Assembly (NCBI RefSeq): GCF_033118175.1
Contig: NC_083703.1
Location: 81,621,001-81,685,000, forward strand
Reading direction: 5' to 3'
DNA length: 64,000 bases
DNA from: Dama dama
Taxonomy: Eukaryota > Chordata > Mammalia > Artiodactyla > Cervidae
This document shows, in pieces, positions 33,063 to 43,071 of the stretch. Position 1 is the stretch's first letter; every line of letters begins with the position of its first letter. Position numbers and translations under genes: made by a program. The notes beneath the pieces were generated by a model. The model was not told the DNA's origin. It was given only the letters and a program-made list of their open reading frames with translations, and made no database searches.

Positions 33063-34180
33063 CACAGGATGGCTGACCCAGGGGCCAGAAAGCATAGGTA
33101 GCGTCTCTTCTCACATTTCCACAGGAGGTCAGTAGGCAGGAGGTGAAGGCATCGTGCAGGAGGCCTGGCGGGGACCACGCGTGAGCTGAGGGCAGCGTCA
33201 CTGGTGCAGCTGGGTTTGGGTGGAACGAGAGAAAGACCGAAATGTGGGTTTCTTTTAGAACCTCGTTTTACTTTTCCTCTCTTGGACTGAATCGTTCCTT
33301 CTGATTCAACTTTGCCCACATTTGTGCTTAAAATACCCAGAGAAAATAAGTTGCTTTATATATGCGTCCCTAAACTGAGGCTACTACCAGAATCAGAGGA
33401 GCTTTGGAAGCCTCTCAAGCCGAGCAGACACTCGGCGTCGATGTAGCTGTGATTCACAGCACAGCCTCATTGTTGACATTGTGTCCCTGGGCAGCGACTT
33501 CAGGACGCGGTGGAGAGAGTGGAAATCACGGGTGGTTTGCGTACGCAGGGTGGCCACTGGCAGAGGCCCCACAGGAGTTAACTGGAAGGCGCAGCCCGAT
33601 GGGAGCTTAAGAGTCTGACGAGGAGGGGTTGGGTCTTGAAGTCGTCCTCTGTTTTGTGATGACTTGTGCTGGCTTCTGAACGGCTCCAGGACGTGCCACA
33701 AACACAGCGTATGAGCGTCCTCGTGATGGCTTACGGCAGCAGTTACCTCCTGTCGCACTGGTTGCTTCTGCAGAACACAGTGCTTTGTTGTGAAACCAGA
33801 TGGAGCCCAGGGAAGGGCGGCCTGGTGGTGTGTGTCGGGCTGTGGCTGGGTCTTGGCCCCCGGCCCACGCACCTGGTCGCAGACTCGTCAAAGGGGCCCC
33901 CAGGCAACAGGGAAGCGTGAGCCAGGCCAAGGGAGGGGCGGGAACCAAAGGGCGGCTGGCACACAGTGGTCCTCAGAGGGCTTTCTCTCCCAAGAGGGTG
34001 GCTACGGTTTGCCAATTATTAGGAGAAACGGGGCCTTGACAATGAGCACATCCCTCACTGGGTTTTGGGAGGTTTTTAAAAGAATCTGTCTGTGGTGTTG
34101 ACTGTGACAGCAATGGGGGACCATGTTTCAGCCAGTTTTTACTCAAATTTAAGTTTGACTTCCGCTGTGACTGTTTGGCT
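33063..34180. other. DOK5 intron sequence, nothing recognised
   Basis: About 1.1 kb, CpG-containing in 33400-33960. Overlapping frames on both strands (up to 159 codons) show no domain and no splice-site framing. Confidence 0.5.
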
Positions 34181-34385
34181 GCTGGTGGTGGTGGTTTAGC
34201 CTCTAAATCGTATCTGACTCTTTGTAACCTCGTGGACTGTAGCCCATCAGACTCCTCTGTCCATGGACTTTCCCATGCAAGGATATTGGAGTGTGTTGCC
34301 ATTTCCTTCTCCTGACCCAGAGATCGAACCCCCAACTCCTATATTGGCAGGTGGATTCTTTACCACTGAACCACCTGGGGAGCCT
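34181..34385 (-). mobile_element. Bov-tA SINE
   Basis: The minus strand reads GGCTCCCCAGGTGGTTCAGT, GGTTCGATCTCTGGGTCAGG and a body with a short deletion before GAAATGGCAACACACTCC. Confidence 0.92.
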
Positions 34386-34462
34386 TTGACCAGAAGTAGC
34401 CACCAGCTACCTCATTACATCATGCTTTTTAAAAAAGAAATAGTCCATATACTACTATCTGA

Positions 34463-34783
34463 TTTTATTTTTTTGAGGACAGCTATATTGAGACATAATT
34501 CACATACCATACGATACACCCGTTTAAACCATACAATCCAGTGGTGTTAATATAGTCATGGAATTGTGAAACCATCAACACAGTCAACTCCAGAACATTT
34601 TCATCACCCCAGAAAGAAACCCGTCTCCTTATCCATCACCCGCCCAGCTTTGGGCAACCACCAGTATACTTTCTCTGCATTTTCCTGTCCTGGACATGGC
34701 ATATAAATAGAATCATATGCTATGTGGTCTTTTGCAAGTGGCTCTTTCACTCAGCATCATGTTTTCAACTTCTCCATGTTGCG
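34463..34783 (+). mobile_element. L1M 3' region, interrupted by two SINEs
   Basis: TATATTGAGACATAATTCAC, ATACCATACGATACACCCGT, CAGTGGTGTTAATATAGTCA and TTTTCATCACCCCAGAAAGA follow the L1M 3' UTR. Small continuations lie at 35006-35030 and 35192-35220 (CTTCATTCCTTTTTATGGC). Confidence 0.82.
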
Positions 34784-35005
34784 GAGGGGAAGCTGGTGGC
34801 CCAGTGGTAAAGAAGCTACCTGCCAATGCCGGAGTGCAGGAGACAGAGGTTCGACCCCTGGGTTGGGAAGATCCCCTGGAGGAGGAGATGGCAACCCCCT
34901 CCAGTATTCTTGCCTGGAGAATCCTATGGACAGAGGAGCCTGGAAGGCTACAGTCCATGGGATCGCAAAGAGTCGGACAGGACTGAGCGCAACTAAGCAA
35001 GCATG
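34784..35005 (+). mobile_element. Bov-tA SINE inside L1
   Basis: GGAAGCTGGTGGCCCAGTGG head, GGTTCGACCCCTGGGTTGGG, and a body ending AGAGTCGGACAGGACTGAGC. CATGTTG on the left and CACGTTG on the right look like a diverged target duplication. Confidence 0.93.
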
Positions 35006-35030
35006 CACGTTGTGGCATGCTTCAGGACTT

Positions 35031-35191
35031 CATTACTTAAAAAAAATTATTATTTATTTAGTAGGTCGTGGTAGCAGCATGCAGGGTCTTTAGTTATGGC
35101 ATGTGGGATCTAGTTCCCCGACAAAGGATGTAACCTGGCTCCATGCACTAGGAGCTCCGAGTCTTAGCCACTGGACCACCAGGGAAGTCCC
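35031..35191 (-). mobile_element. CHR-type short SINE inside L1
   Basis: The minus strand reads GGGACTTCCCTGGTGGTCCA, GTGGCTAAGACTCGGAGCTC, GGTTACATCCTTTGTCGGGG and an A/T-rich tail. Confidence 0.85.
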
Positions 35192-35220
35192 TAGTGCTTC
35201 ATTCCTTTTTATGGCAGCCT

Positions 35221-35864
35221 GTTTCTTTTTCATTTGTTTGGTTTTACTGTCGTCTCTCTAGGAAGGGATTTTCCACAGGAAAGGAGTCTGGGAGGTTCAG
35301 ACACAAGGGGGGACGTGTCCCGTGTCTCACCAGTCATCTGGAGCACAGCCGGGAGGGAACCCGGGTCTCCTACCCCGGGATCGACTCCCGGCCACCCCCA
35401 GCAGCACAGCGCTACCTGTGTCCTTGAAACCCCACCAGCTCCATCTGTTGATTATCTCAGGCCACAGGGCAGCATCAGAGCTCACTTGGACTGGGCAGGG
35501 AAGAGACCCCCACACGTCCTGTCCTTTAGGGGAAAGTCTGGGTGGTGAAGTCCGAGAAGGTATGTGTTTGTCACTCAGAAGCCCTGTCTTTCTTCCCTGG
35601 CGGGATCGTGAGCCGACACTCTCGCAGAACGAATAAGCGTGCTGAGTGGGACCCCCTGCTTCTGCTCATCACGTGAATGGCAAAGTACAGAGTGACTCCG
35701 TCTTGTCACCGTGTTCTCCACAGCCCCGAGAACCACATTCACTTAACCTGGACCTAAAGCTTCAGCAGGAACTCAGCTCCAGGCTGATTTGCTGGGTTGA
35801 TTTAAGATTTATTCCCTGCTCCCTGGGCAGGGCTGGGTTCTCTGGCTCATTGATTCCTCCATCC
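35221..35864. other. DOK5 intron sequence, nothing recognised
   Basis: About 640 bp, GC-rich around 35300-35420. Three overlapping frames there have no recognised domain. Confidence 0.5.
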
Positions 35865-35995
35865 TGTATTTGTTCAGCCTTTGGGGGTCCCAGGTAGGTG
35901 CTGGGGACACAGAGATGAAAGATATAATCTCGTGTTCTCGGAACGCATGGGCTACAGGAGGAGGCAGGCTGCAGTCACAACAGTGAGAGGATCAG
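35865..35995 (+). mobile_element. L2 3' fragment
   Basis: TGTATTTGTTCAGCCTTTGG, AGGTAGGTGCTGGGGACACA, GAGATGAAAGATATAATCTC and the CAGTCACAACAGTGAGAGG region. Confidence 0.6.
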
Positions 35996-36009
35996 AGTGA
36001 GAACAGGTC

Positions 36010-36195
36010 TGTGTGTGCTCAGTCGGGTCTGAGTCTGTGACCCATGGACCACAGCCTGCCAGCCTCCCCTGTTCATGGATTTCTCAGACAGGAATACTGG
36101 AGGGGGGTTGCCATTTTCCTCCACGGATCTTCCTGACCCAGGGATCTCTTGCGTCTACTGCGTCGGCAGGCGGCTTCTTTACCAGCTGAGCAGCC
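36010..36195 (-). mobile_element. Decayed Bov-tA SINE
   Basis: The minus strand keeps CTGCTCAGCTGGTAAAGAAG, GATCCCTGGGTCAGGAAGAT and TATTCCTGTCTGAGAAATCC, with several small deletions. Confidence 0.82.
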
Positions 36196-36445
36196 GTCTG
36201 GTGGGAGCGCCTGGTGTCGTTGCTGGGGGAAGCGTGGTCAGGACGTGGTTCCGAGCCGCCTTCTGAAGGGCAGACAGCTGTCAGCCAGGCGAGGAGTCGG
36301 GGGAGTCCTCAGGCCTAGGAGTCAGCATTTGCTATAGTGAGCTCTAGGTGTGAGCTCACGGGTGGGTGGAAATGGCAGGACTCAGCGTGCGGCTTGGGCC
36401 CGGCCATTGTGCAGAGAGGTGATGGAGGGGTGGCGAGCTGAAGTC

Positions 36446-37143
36446 AGAGGTGAGGTCCCTGCGGCAGTGAGGCGGGGTGACGGGGAACCTTCTGGAATCA
36501 GAGGTGGGTTCCCTGCGGCAGTGAGGCGGGGTGAGGGGGAACCCTCTGGAATCAGAGGTGGGGTCCCTGCGGCAGTGAGGCGGGGTGAGGGGGAACCCTC
36601 TGGAATCAGAGGTGGGGTCCCTGCGGCAGTGAGGCGGGGTGAGGGGGAACCCTCTGGAATCAGAGGTGGGGTCCCTGCGGCAGTGAGGCGGGGTGAGGGG
36701 GAACCCTCTGGAATCAGAGGTGGGGTCCCTGCGGCAGTGAGGCGGGGTGAGGGGGAACCCTCTGGAATCAGAGGTGGGGTCCCTGCGGCAGTGAGGCGGG
36801 GTGAGGGGGAACCCTCTGGAATCAGAGGTGGGGTCCCTGCGGCAGTGAGGCGGGGTGAGGGGGAACCCTCTGGAATCAGAGGTGGGGTCCCTGCGGCAGT
36901 GAGGCGGGGTGAGGGGGAACCCTCTGGAATCAGAGGTGGGGTCCCTGCGGCAGTGAGGCGGGGTGAGGGGGAACCCTCTGGAATCAGAGGTGGGGTCCCT
37001 GCGGCAGTGAGGCGGGGTGAGGGGGAACCCTCTGGAATCAGAGGCTGGGTCCCTGCGGCAATGAGGCAGGGTGAGGGGGAACCTACCGGAATCAGAGGCT
37101 GGGTCCCTGCGGCAATGAGGCAGGGTGAGGGGGCACCTTCTGA
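36446..37143. repeat. 54-bp minisatellite, about 12.9 copies
   Basis: The unit begins GAGGTGGGGTCCCTGCGGCA and ends GGGGGAACCCTCTGGAATCA. The first unit (GAGGTGAGGTCC, GGGTGACGGG) and second unit (GGTGGGTTCC) differ. Nine units from about 36554 to 37040 appear identical. The last two carry GGCTGGGTCC, GGCAATGAGGCAGG and CTACC changes. Because 54 is divisible by 3 and the unit has no stop in one + frame and two - frames, open frames of 262-283 codons span it. These are repeat translation, not genes. The + strand is G-rich. Confidence 0.97.
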
Positions 37144-37627
37144 CTGGTGCTTCATCACGTGACTTCCCAAGTCTTCTCACACTTTGAGAATTCAGACATT
37201 TTTGCAATGTTAACTAAGAAGACTTTTCTTAGCACTTTTCTCCAAAGACAATTAAAACGCTCCTTTCATAAAATTAGATGTTCTTTCAAAGGTTTGAGGA
37301 AGAAAGAGACCAGCCTTTGTTAATGTTCTCTATGACACATGACATCAGTGCCATTTTATTTTTGTTCCTAAATAAGCATTCTAAAAATATAATCAAACCA
37401 TGCTGGGCTGCAGAAATATGCTCACAGTAAAGTAGTGAGTAATTTGAAGTGATGGCTACTTCCCAAATATTTTCTTTGTATTAAAAATATTATTGTCTTA
37501 ACTATAATTCCTTTATATTAAGAAAAGCAAATAATCAGTACCTTGAATATTTGGTTCTTTTCCTCTCTTTATTTTCTTGTACTCCATGTTCATGAGGCTG
37601 AATGTCACCACAAGTCACTGGTAACTT
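37144..37627. other. AT-rich DOK5 intron sequence, nothing recognised
   Basis: About 480 bp. An abrupt change from the G-rich minisatellite to A/T-rich DNA. Confidence 0.5.
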
Positions 37628-37718
37628 TTTTTTTGTTTTTTTGTTCGGTTGGTTTTTTTGTTTGTTTGGTTTTTTTGTTTGGTTGGTTTGTTTGGTTGGT
37701 TTGGTCTGGTTTTTACTT
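37628..37718. repeat. T/G-only low-complexity tract
   Basis: Irregular units of TTTTTTTG, TTTGTTTGG and GGTTGGTTTG, with a single C at 37647. Hardly any A or C over about 85 bp. Confidence 0.92.
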
Positions 37719-37977
37719 TTAAACTTCGAGACTTTCATTTCTGCAGAAGTAGAAAAACAGCCACAGAACTTTTCTTCTAGCCATTGTTTTAAACTGTTTA
37801 CCCTTTAGATTTAACAGGACATGTTTAGGAAAAAAATGTCCCCACAAAATCTAGTGCTATATAATTACTTGGACACATTTAGATAATTGTGCTGCTGTGG
37901 TAAAGAGAGAATTCAATCCATCACATGTTAATACAAGATATGTAAATTAAAATTGTCTTTGGAGTTGGTCTCATTGG

Positions 37978-38187
37978 GCTTCCCTTATATAGCTTAGTTG
38001 GTAAAGAATCTGCCTGCAATGCAGGAGCCCTGGGTTCAATTCCTGGGTTGGGAAGACCCCGTGGAGAAGGAAATGACAAACCCACTGCGGTATTCTTGCC
38101 TGGAGAATCCCAGGCAAGGAGCCTGGCAGGCTAATGTCTATGGGGTCGTAAGAACCAGACACAACTTAGCAACTAAACCACCACATC
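37978..38187 (+). mobile_element. Bov-tA SINE
   Basis: GGGCTTCCCTTATATAGCTT head (changed A box), GGTTCAATTCCTGGGTTGGG, and a body ending AGACACAACTTAGCAACTAA. Confidence 0.92.
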
Positions 38188-39137
38188 AACTCCAACGAGT
38201 TTTGGTTTCCAGGGTGTGAAGTCTTGTATTATTTTGGCTTTGTTGAGTGAATGTGCAGATATTATTCCTGAGACTACTATGTTAATGAGACGTATAGAGT
38301 GGGGAGTTTTAGAAAATCTTTTGGTGGGCATTGCAGTTTATGCTCATCGTAATAATATACTTCATTTTCCCTGTGTCTGGTTTGTCTAGGCAAGTGCTAA
38401 GCAGGCATCATCTCACTGAACCCAAATGGATAAATATTTAATACCAGCTTTTCTCAGATGAGCAGTTAAGGTGGCATTCCACTAGATAGAATGGTCTGCG
38501 GTTCACTTTTCCTTGATGGTACAATATGTCAGTGTTTCCTTTTCAGTTGACGTAAGTCTGCCGTCCTCTGATTTGCAGTTGCCAAGTACTGCAGTGTGTC
38601 TCTGCAGTTAGCCAGGCCGTGAGACATGGAGGCTTCTGTTGCCCCTAGTTTTCCGTGAGTGCAGGCTGTCTCCTAATGCCCATTCTTGTCTAAATCCATC
38701 TATTTCTGGACACATTTTTATGAGACTGGGGTGGGTCATTTGATATTCAAGCAACTCCAGGACATCAAAGAGTCACTTCTGTATTATGACACAATAAAAG
38801 GATGTCATGTTTGTGTCCAGATCAGGGCTTGGGGAGGGGAGGCTGGACAGCTGCCTCAGATCACACCCCACCCTCTCTTCTTCTTGCCTTGTCCCTGTAT
38901 GCTTCTCGTCACGCCCCGCTCGTCCCGCTAAGCTGTCTTCTCTCAGAATCGTCCCCCAGTGTAGTCGGACAGACAACTGACTCCCCGCCCCGAGGACCTG
39001 GAGCCTCACACTGCATCTTTTAGGATGGATCCTCTTAGATACTTGGGGCCAAAAGCCACAGCTTCCTCTGTCCCCGTCAGTGTCTGGAAGGGGATCAGCC
39101 ACTTGGGTAAGCAGACAGTTTTTCTTCTGCTGGTGAT
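38188..39137. other. DOK5 intron sequence with a possible MIR remnant
   Basis: TAGGCAAGTGCTAAGCAGGC, ATCATCTCACTGAACCC and TTTTCTCAGATGAGCAGTTA (38388-38470) suggest MIR. The rest is unrecognised. Confidence 0.45.
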
Positions 39138-39341
39138 AGCGTGAGTGCTCAGTTGTGTCTGACCCTGCCGCCCCATGGACTGTGGCCCACGGGGCTCCTC
39201 TGGCTTCAGGCACTGATACTGTAGCGGGTTGCCATTTCCTCCTCCAGGGGTCTTCCTGACTGAGAGAGGGAACCGGAGTCTCCTGCATCTCCGGGCTTGG
39301 CCGGCAGATTCTTTACCACTAGCGCCACCTAGGAAGTCCCA
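39138..39341 (-). mobile_element. Bov-tA SINE, divergent
   Basis: The minus strand reads GGGACTTCCTAGGTGGCGCT, GGTTCCCTCTCTCAGTCAGG and a body with GCCTGAAGCCAGAGGAGCC. Confidence 0.88.
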
Positions 39342-39605
39342 TGCTAGTACTAAAACCCAGCTCCTATCAGCTTAGACTGAGAAGTAACCGGCTGGTTTAA
39401 GTGAGGTCTCCGGCTAGCCTCTGGGTTCAGGTAGGAGCCAAGGCCTCCGTGGAACGTGTCAGGACTCTCCCTGGCTTTCTTCCTCAGAGTAGTGTCCACT
39501 GACTGCCTTGTTCTTTCTTACTGTGCCAGGACAGACCCCAGGCCCATCTCCTGTCCCCCTATCAACCCCACGAGGAAGCTCCTACATTCAACTCCAGAAG
39601 TATCT

Positions 39606-39690
39606 CCTCTGTACCTACCATGTCAGGAAATAATCTAGACCCTGGGATTCAGCAATGACTGAAGCAGGCAAACACCCTTAACTTACCTCT
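39606..39690 (+). mobile_element. L2 3' fragment
   Basis: TCTGTACCTACCATGTCAGG, AATCTAGACCCTGGGATTCA, GCAATGACTGAAGCAGGCAA follow the L2 end. Confidence 0.6.
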
Positions 39691-40124
39691 CTTGCTTGTC
39701 TCTTCCACTAAAGTTCTAATAAATGTCCCCAGGGATTGTGTCTTACTGGCCTGACTCGGGTCTCTGGGCCACCCCAGAATCCGTAGTGGGGTCTGCCCAC
39801 CGTGACCAGGTGGGTTGAGCTGAGTCGCGGGAAGTTCTCGCCCGGAAAATCAATGCGCTGCTGCCAACGTGCGAAGAAGCGGCGCTGCCAAGTCAGCAAA
39901 GCGACAGTCGTGCTCCCCGACGGGCCAGCCCACCGGCTCCGCATGGCCGGCTCCGCGGCCCTCGAGCTCCCCGGGTGGGGCTCTGTGGGTGGAGGGCTCC
40001 CCGGGTGGAAGGTCCCCCGTGTGGATCTCCCCAGGTGGATCTCCCCTGGTGGATCGGGGGCGGCTCCCCGGGTCGGCCCTCGCAGCCCCGGGTTGCTGAC
40101 TTGCGCTCTGTTCCTCCGTCGCAG

Positions 40125-40245
40125 CTCCAGGTGAAGATGAGCGAGCGGGCCGCCTCGCTGAGCACCATGGTGCCCCTGCCTCGCAGCGCCTACTGGCAGC
40201 ACATCACCCGGCAGCACAGCACGGGGCAGCTGTACCGCCTGCAAG
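40125..40245 (+). CDS. DOK5: DOK5 coding exon (penultimate), conserved C-terminal tail
   Basis: The exon encodes 40 codons plus one base, from LQVKMSERAASLSTM through VPLPRSAYWQHITRQHS to TGQLYRLQ, about residues 246-285 of human DOK5. The LPRSAYWQHIT stretch is the conserved tail motif of the DOK4/5/6 subgroup (the DKFBH motif in family annotation). The acceptor is CCTCCGTCGCAG at 40113-40124 and the donor is CAAG|GTGAGC at 40245/40246, a strong site leaving phase 1. It joins in frame to 15571 upstream and 48732 downstream. Val replaces the human Met in LQMK. The exon lies in a CpG-rich zone and its donor is followed after 9 nt by a 20-bp G-rich tandem array. An antisense open frame over this exon (39708-40244, minus) is a by-product of GC richness. 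Confidence 0.96.
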
Positions 40246-40254
40246 GTGAGCGGG

Positions 40255-40397
40255 GCGGGGCTCTGGGGTGGAGGGCGGGGCTCTGGGGTGGGGGGCGGGG
40301 CTCTGGGGTGGAGGGCGGGGCTCTGGGGCGGAGGGCGGGGCTCTGGGAGGGGGCGGGGCTCTGGGGCGGAGGGCGGGGCTCTGGGGCAGGGGGCGGG
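40255..40397. repeat. 20-bp G-rich tandem array in the last intron
   Basis: About seven units of GCGGGGCTCTGGGGTGGAGG with variants (T or C at position 15, a 17-bp unit). It starts 9 nt after the exon's last base. Each unit holds a GC box (GGGCGGGGC) at the junction and several G runs. Confidence 0.93.
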
Positions 40398-40420
40398 GGC
40401 GCCGGGAGGGGGTGGGCTCA

Positions 40421-41248
40421 GCCCTCAACGATGCTGCGTTCCCATAGGTTGGTCCCCTTCCCCCCAGAGCCCCGTGCTTCTGAGGCAGGGGCCACGGGCT
40501 GCATCCCTAGTTAGGGCCCTGAGACCCCGCCTTTCATGCGGGGAGGCCAAAAAACGAAACATCCTCAGGGCAATCTGGACAGAGGAGATGTCACATGAAG
40601 GAGACACTCATTTTACAATTCTTATTTTTACTAACCTAACTCCCTTTCATCAAAACAAGTCAGCGCTCATCAGAAGTGACTGAAGACTAAAGGCCTTTCC
40701 AGGGCCCTGACGGTGTAGTAATAATTTTTAAAATCTTCAGCTCAGTGCAGATGTTTTATATGCTGTTAGCATATGGCTTGTGCGCGCCTTGGGTTTATAA
40801 AGCTACCTCTGACAGTGTCTGCATCTGTCTGCAAAAAGAAAACAACTCTGTTTTCCAGCATATACACAACTTCTTCAACCATAACAACAAAAAATGCAAA
40901 TTTACCTGCATGCAAAAAGCCCATATGGTTGGAAAACCATACATAGCTGAAAGAGTCTGGGATCATCACCAAGGACTAGTGACCCACTAATTCCAGAAAA
41001 ACAGTGGTGATAATGTTACCTCTAGACATGGAGCAGAACATCACAAAACATCCACAAAGGAAAAAGTCACCTTTGAGAAGTTTGTGTTGTTTTTGTCAAA
41101 TACAGCAAGTCACAGACCAAACAGCTCATCAGAATCGGACTTGGGTTTGCTCAATCAGCCTTAATATTTAGGTTTGTTATTTATTATCTTTATAACCCAA
41201 CACTCAAAAGTAATGGGATTCAGGCAGACTTTGGATATATATTAGCTT
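40421..41248. other. DOK5 intron sequence, nothing recognised
   Basis: About 830 bp of unrecognised DNA. Frames at 40745-40990 and on the opposite strand lack any domain. Confidence 0.5.
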
Positions 41249-41443
41249 CCCTGGTGGCTCAGAGGGTAAAGCATCTGCCTGCAATGCAGGAGACCGGGTT
41301 CAGTCCCTGGGCCGGGAAGATCCCCTGGAGAAAGAAATGGCAACCCACTCCAGTTTTCTTACCTGGAGAATCCCATGGATGGAGGAGCCTGGTGGGCTAC
41401 AGTCCACGGGGTCGCAAACTGAGCAACTTCACTTTCACTTTTG
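41249..41443 (+). mobile_element. Bov-tA SINE
   Basis: TAGCTTCCCTGGTGGCTCAG head, GGTTCAGTCCCTGGGCCGGG, and a body with a deletion near the end (GGGGTCGCAAACTGAGCAAC). It abuts a Tigger1-like element. Confidence 0.94.
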
Positions 41444-42065
41444 GTTCCAGACCATCACAGTAAAGAGAATATTGTGATAAAGCGAGTCACATGAAGTTTT
41501 TGGTTTCCCAAAGCACATAAAAGTTACGTTTACATTAGCCTGTGGTCTGTTAAGTGTGCAACAGCTTGTATGTCTAAAAAGATGCACATACCTTAATTAA
41601 AAAACACTTTATTGCTAAAAAATGCTAACCATCATCTAAGTCATATAAGCCTTCAGTGGGTCGTAGTAGTAACATCAAACATAACCAATCACAGGTCATC
41701 AAAGCAAGTATAATAATAATGAACAAGCTGGAGATATTTCAAGAATTACCAAAATGTGACACAGAGACATGAAGTGAGCAAGTGCTGTTGGGGAAATGGT
41801 TCCAACAGATTCACTTAGCGTAGGATAGCCACAAATCCGCAATTTAAAAAATATTTAGGGACTTCCCTGGCCATCCAGTAGTTAAGAATCTACGCTGCTT
41901 CCAGTATAGGGGGCATGGGTTCCATCCCTGGTTGGGGAACTGGGATCCTGAATGCTGCATGATGAGGCCCAAAAGTACACAATCAAGATAAATATTTAAA
42001 AGTTAACAAAATGCAATATCTGTAAAGCATAATGCAGTGAAGCAGAAAACGTGGTCTGCCTGCAT
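41444..42065. mobile_element. Internally deleted Tigger1-like (pogo-type) DNA transposon
   Basis: The left part reads GTTCCAGACCATCACAGTAA, TTTTTGGTTTCCCAAAGCAC and TTAATTAAAAAACACTTTAT. It jumps at about 41670 (GTGGGTCGTAGTAGTAACAT) to the other end: AATTACCAAAATGTGACACA, GAAGTGAGCAAGTGCTGTTG, AATGCAATATCTGTAAAGCA. The whole transposase region is absent, so this is a non-autonomous derivative. It is interrupted by a CHR SINE. Confidence 0.82.
41858..41989 (+). mobile_element. CHR-type short SINE inside Tigger1, 9-bp target duplication
   Basis: GGGACTTCCCTGGCCATCCA, GTAGTTAAGAATCTACGCTG, GGTTCCATCCCTGGTTGGGG. AAATATTTA flanks it at 41849-41857 and 41990-41998. Confidence 0.9.
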
Positions 42066-42849
42066 TACTGTAAAATTAAGTTCAAGTTTATTGGTATAGA
42101 TTTTACAAATGAACACAGTAGTAGTACTTACAAGACAGTAATTTAAAGATAGTGATTGCTTAGTTTCTGATGAAATAAGTTCAACTGATAATTAAAAAAG
42201 CCACGGAATTCCTGCAGAGATGATGGATTATCAAACTTTGTGACTGGTAATTTTATAGGGTTTTCAAGGTGATTCTGTTCTAGCATTGAAGATGATAATT
42301 AAAACTATGATTGTTTGTTACAATAGTATACATAGTATAACCTTCATTGAACCCAAGCTTCCAATAGAACTCTTACATTTTTCCTGTTTTGACTGCACAC
42401 TAATATTCAATGAAATATCCTATTATCTTAGAATATTTCTGTGCACGAGAATGGCATTGTAATTGCTTGCTTCAGTGTTTGTTTTTTGCTTTATGTTTTG
42501 TATCAATTATTTCTTTTCACACACTTTTGTTACCTGTGTAGGAATTAATGTAAATGTATTTTATTTTGATACTTAATTTATAACCAATGTTTCCGAGATA
42601 GTACCTCATCAGCATGTTCTGTGTAGATTTGTCTATATTTGTTTTATCTTGGGATTGCTTTTTAGTCACCAGTATTCATTGAGATACGGTGCTAATATGT
42701 GCTGTGTATATATTGAATAGCTTGGAAACTTAATTTACCACTAAATTTGATAGATTTTTTTTTTAATGTTCAGACTATAGAATTATCTCGCGTCTCAGGG
42801 GTGGTCATCCACACGACGAATAAATGGGAAACGTTCACCTGTCCCACCT
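42066..42849. other. AT-rich DOK5 intron sequence, nothing recognised
   Basis: About 780 bp, with no repeat or exon seen. Confidence 0.5.
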
Positions 42850-43071
42850 ATGAGGCCTCCTAGTGGCTCAGCGGTAGAGGCCGCCTGCAGTGCAGGAGAC
42901 TCGGGAGACACGGGTTCCACCCCGGGGTTGGGAAGATCCCCTGGAGGAGGAAATGTCTACCCACTCGAGTATTCTTGTGAGAAGTCCCATGGACAAAGGA
43001 GCCCGGCGGGCTATAGTCCTTGCGGTTTTAAAGAGACAGGACTGAGCAACTGAGCACCCACACACGCATTC
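42850..43071 (+). mobile_element. Bov-tA SINE with 14-bp target duplication (one mismatch)
   Basis: CACCTGTCCCACCT at 42836-42849 and CACCTGTTCCACCT at 43072-43085 flank it. GGCCTCCTAGTGGCTCAGCG head, with an added ACTCGGGAGACACGGG stretch before the B box. Confidence 0.94.

Larger units (their letters stand above)
39795..40420. other. CpG-rich zone around the penultimate DOK5 exon
   Basis: CpG dinucleotides are dense (GCGCTGCTGCCAACGTGCG, CGGGCCAGCCCACCGGCTCC, GCGGCCCTCGAGCTCCCCGG). Between 39960 and 40070 short imperfect units built on GGTGGATCTCCCC and CTCCCCGGGTGG repeat. The zone spans the exon and the G-rich array after it. An intragenic CpG island is the likely description; the CpG ratio was not computed. 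Confidence 0.6.

Noticed and set aside
33390..33960. Cluster of overlapping frames (up to 159 codons) as a possible gene
   Set aside because: Overlap in four or more frames, no recognisable family, and no flanking splice signals judged credible.
36350..37207. Long open frames (270, 283 and 262 codons) on both strands
   Set aside because: They are translations of the 54-bp minisatellite. Three frames stay open only because the unit is a multiple of 3 without stops. There is no start context, splice framing or domain.
37978..38187. Target duplication for this SINE from GGAGTTGG and CCAACTCC-like words nearby
   Set aside because: The words (about 37960 and 38188) are reverse complements, not direct repeats, so they are not a target duplication.
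39708..40244. 178-codon antisense frame over the penultimate DOK5 exon
   Set aside because: The sense strand carries the conserved DOK5 exon with correct splice sites. The antisense frame is a result of high GC content.
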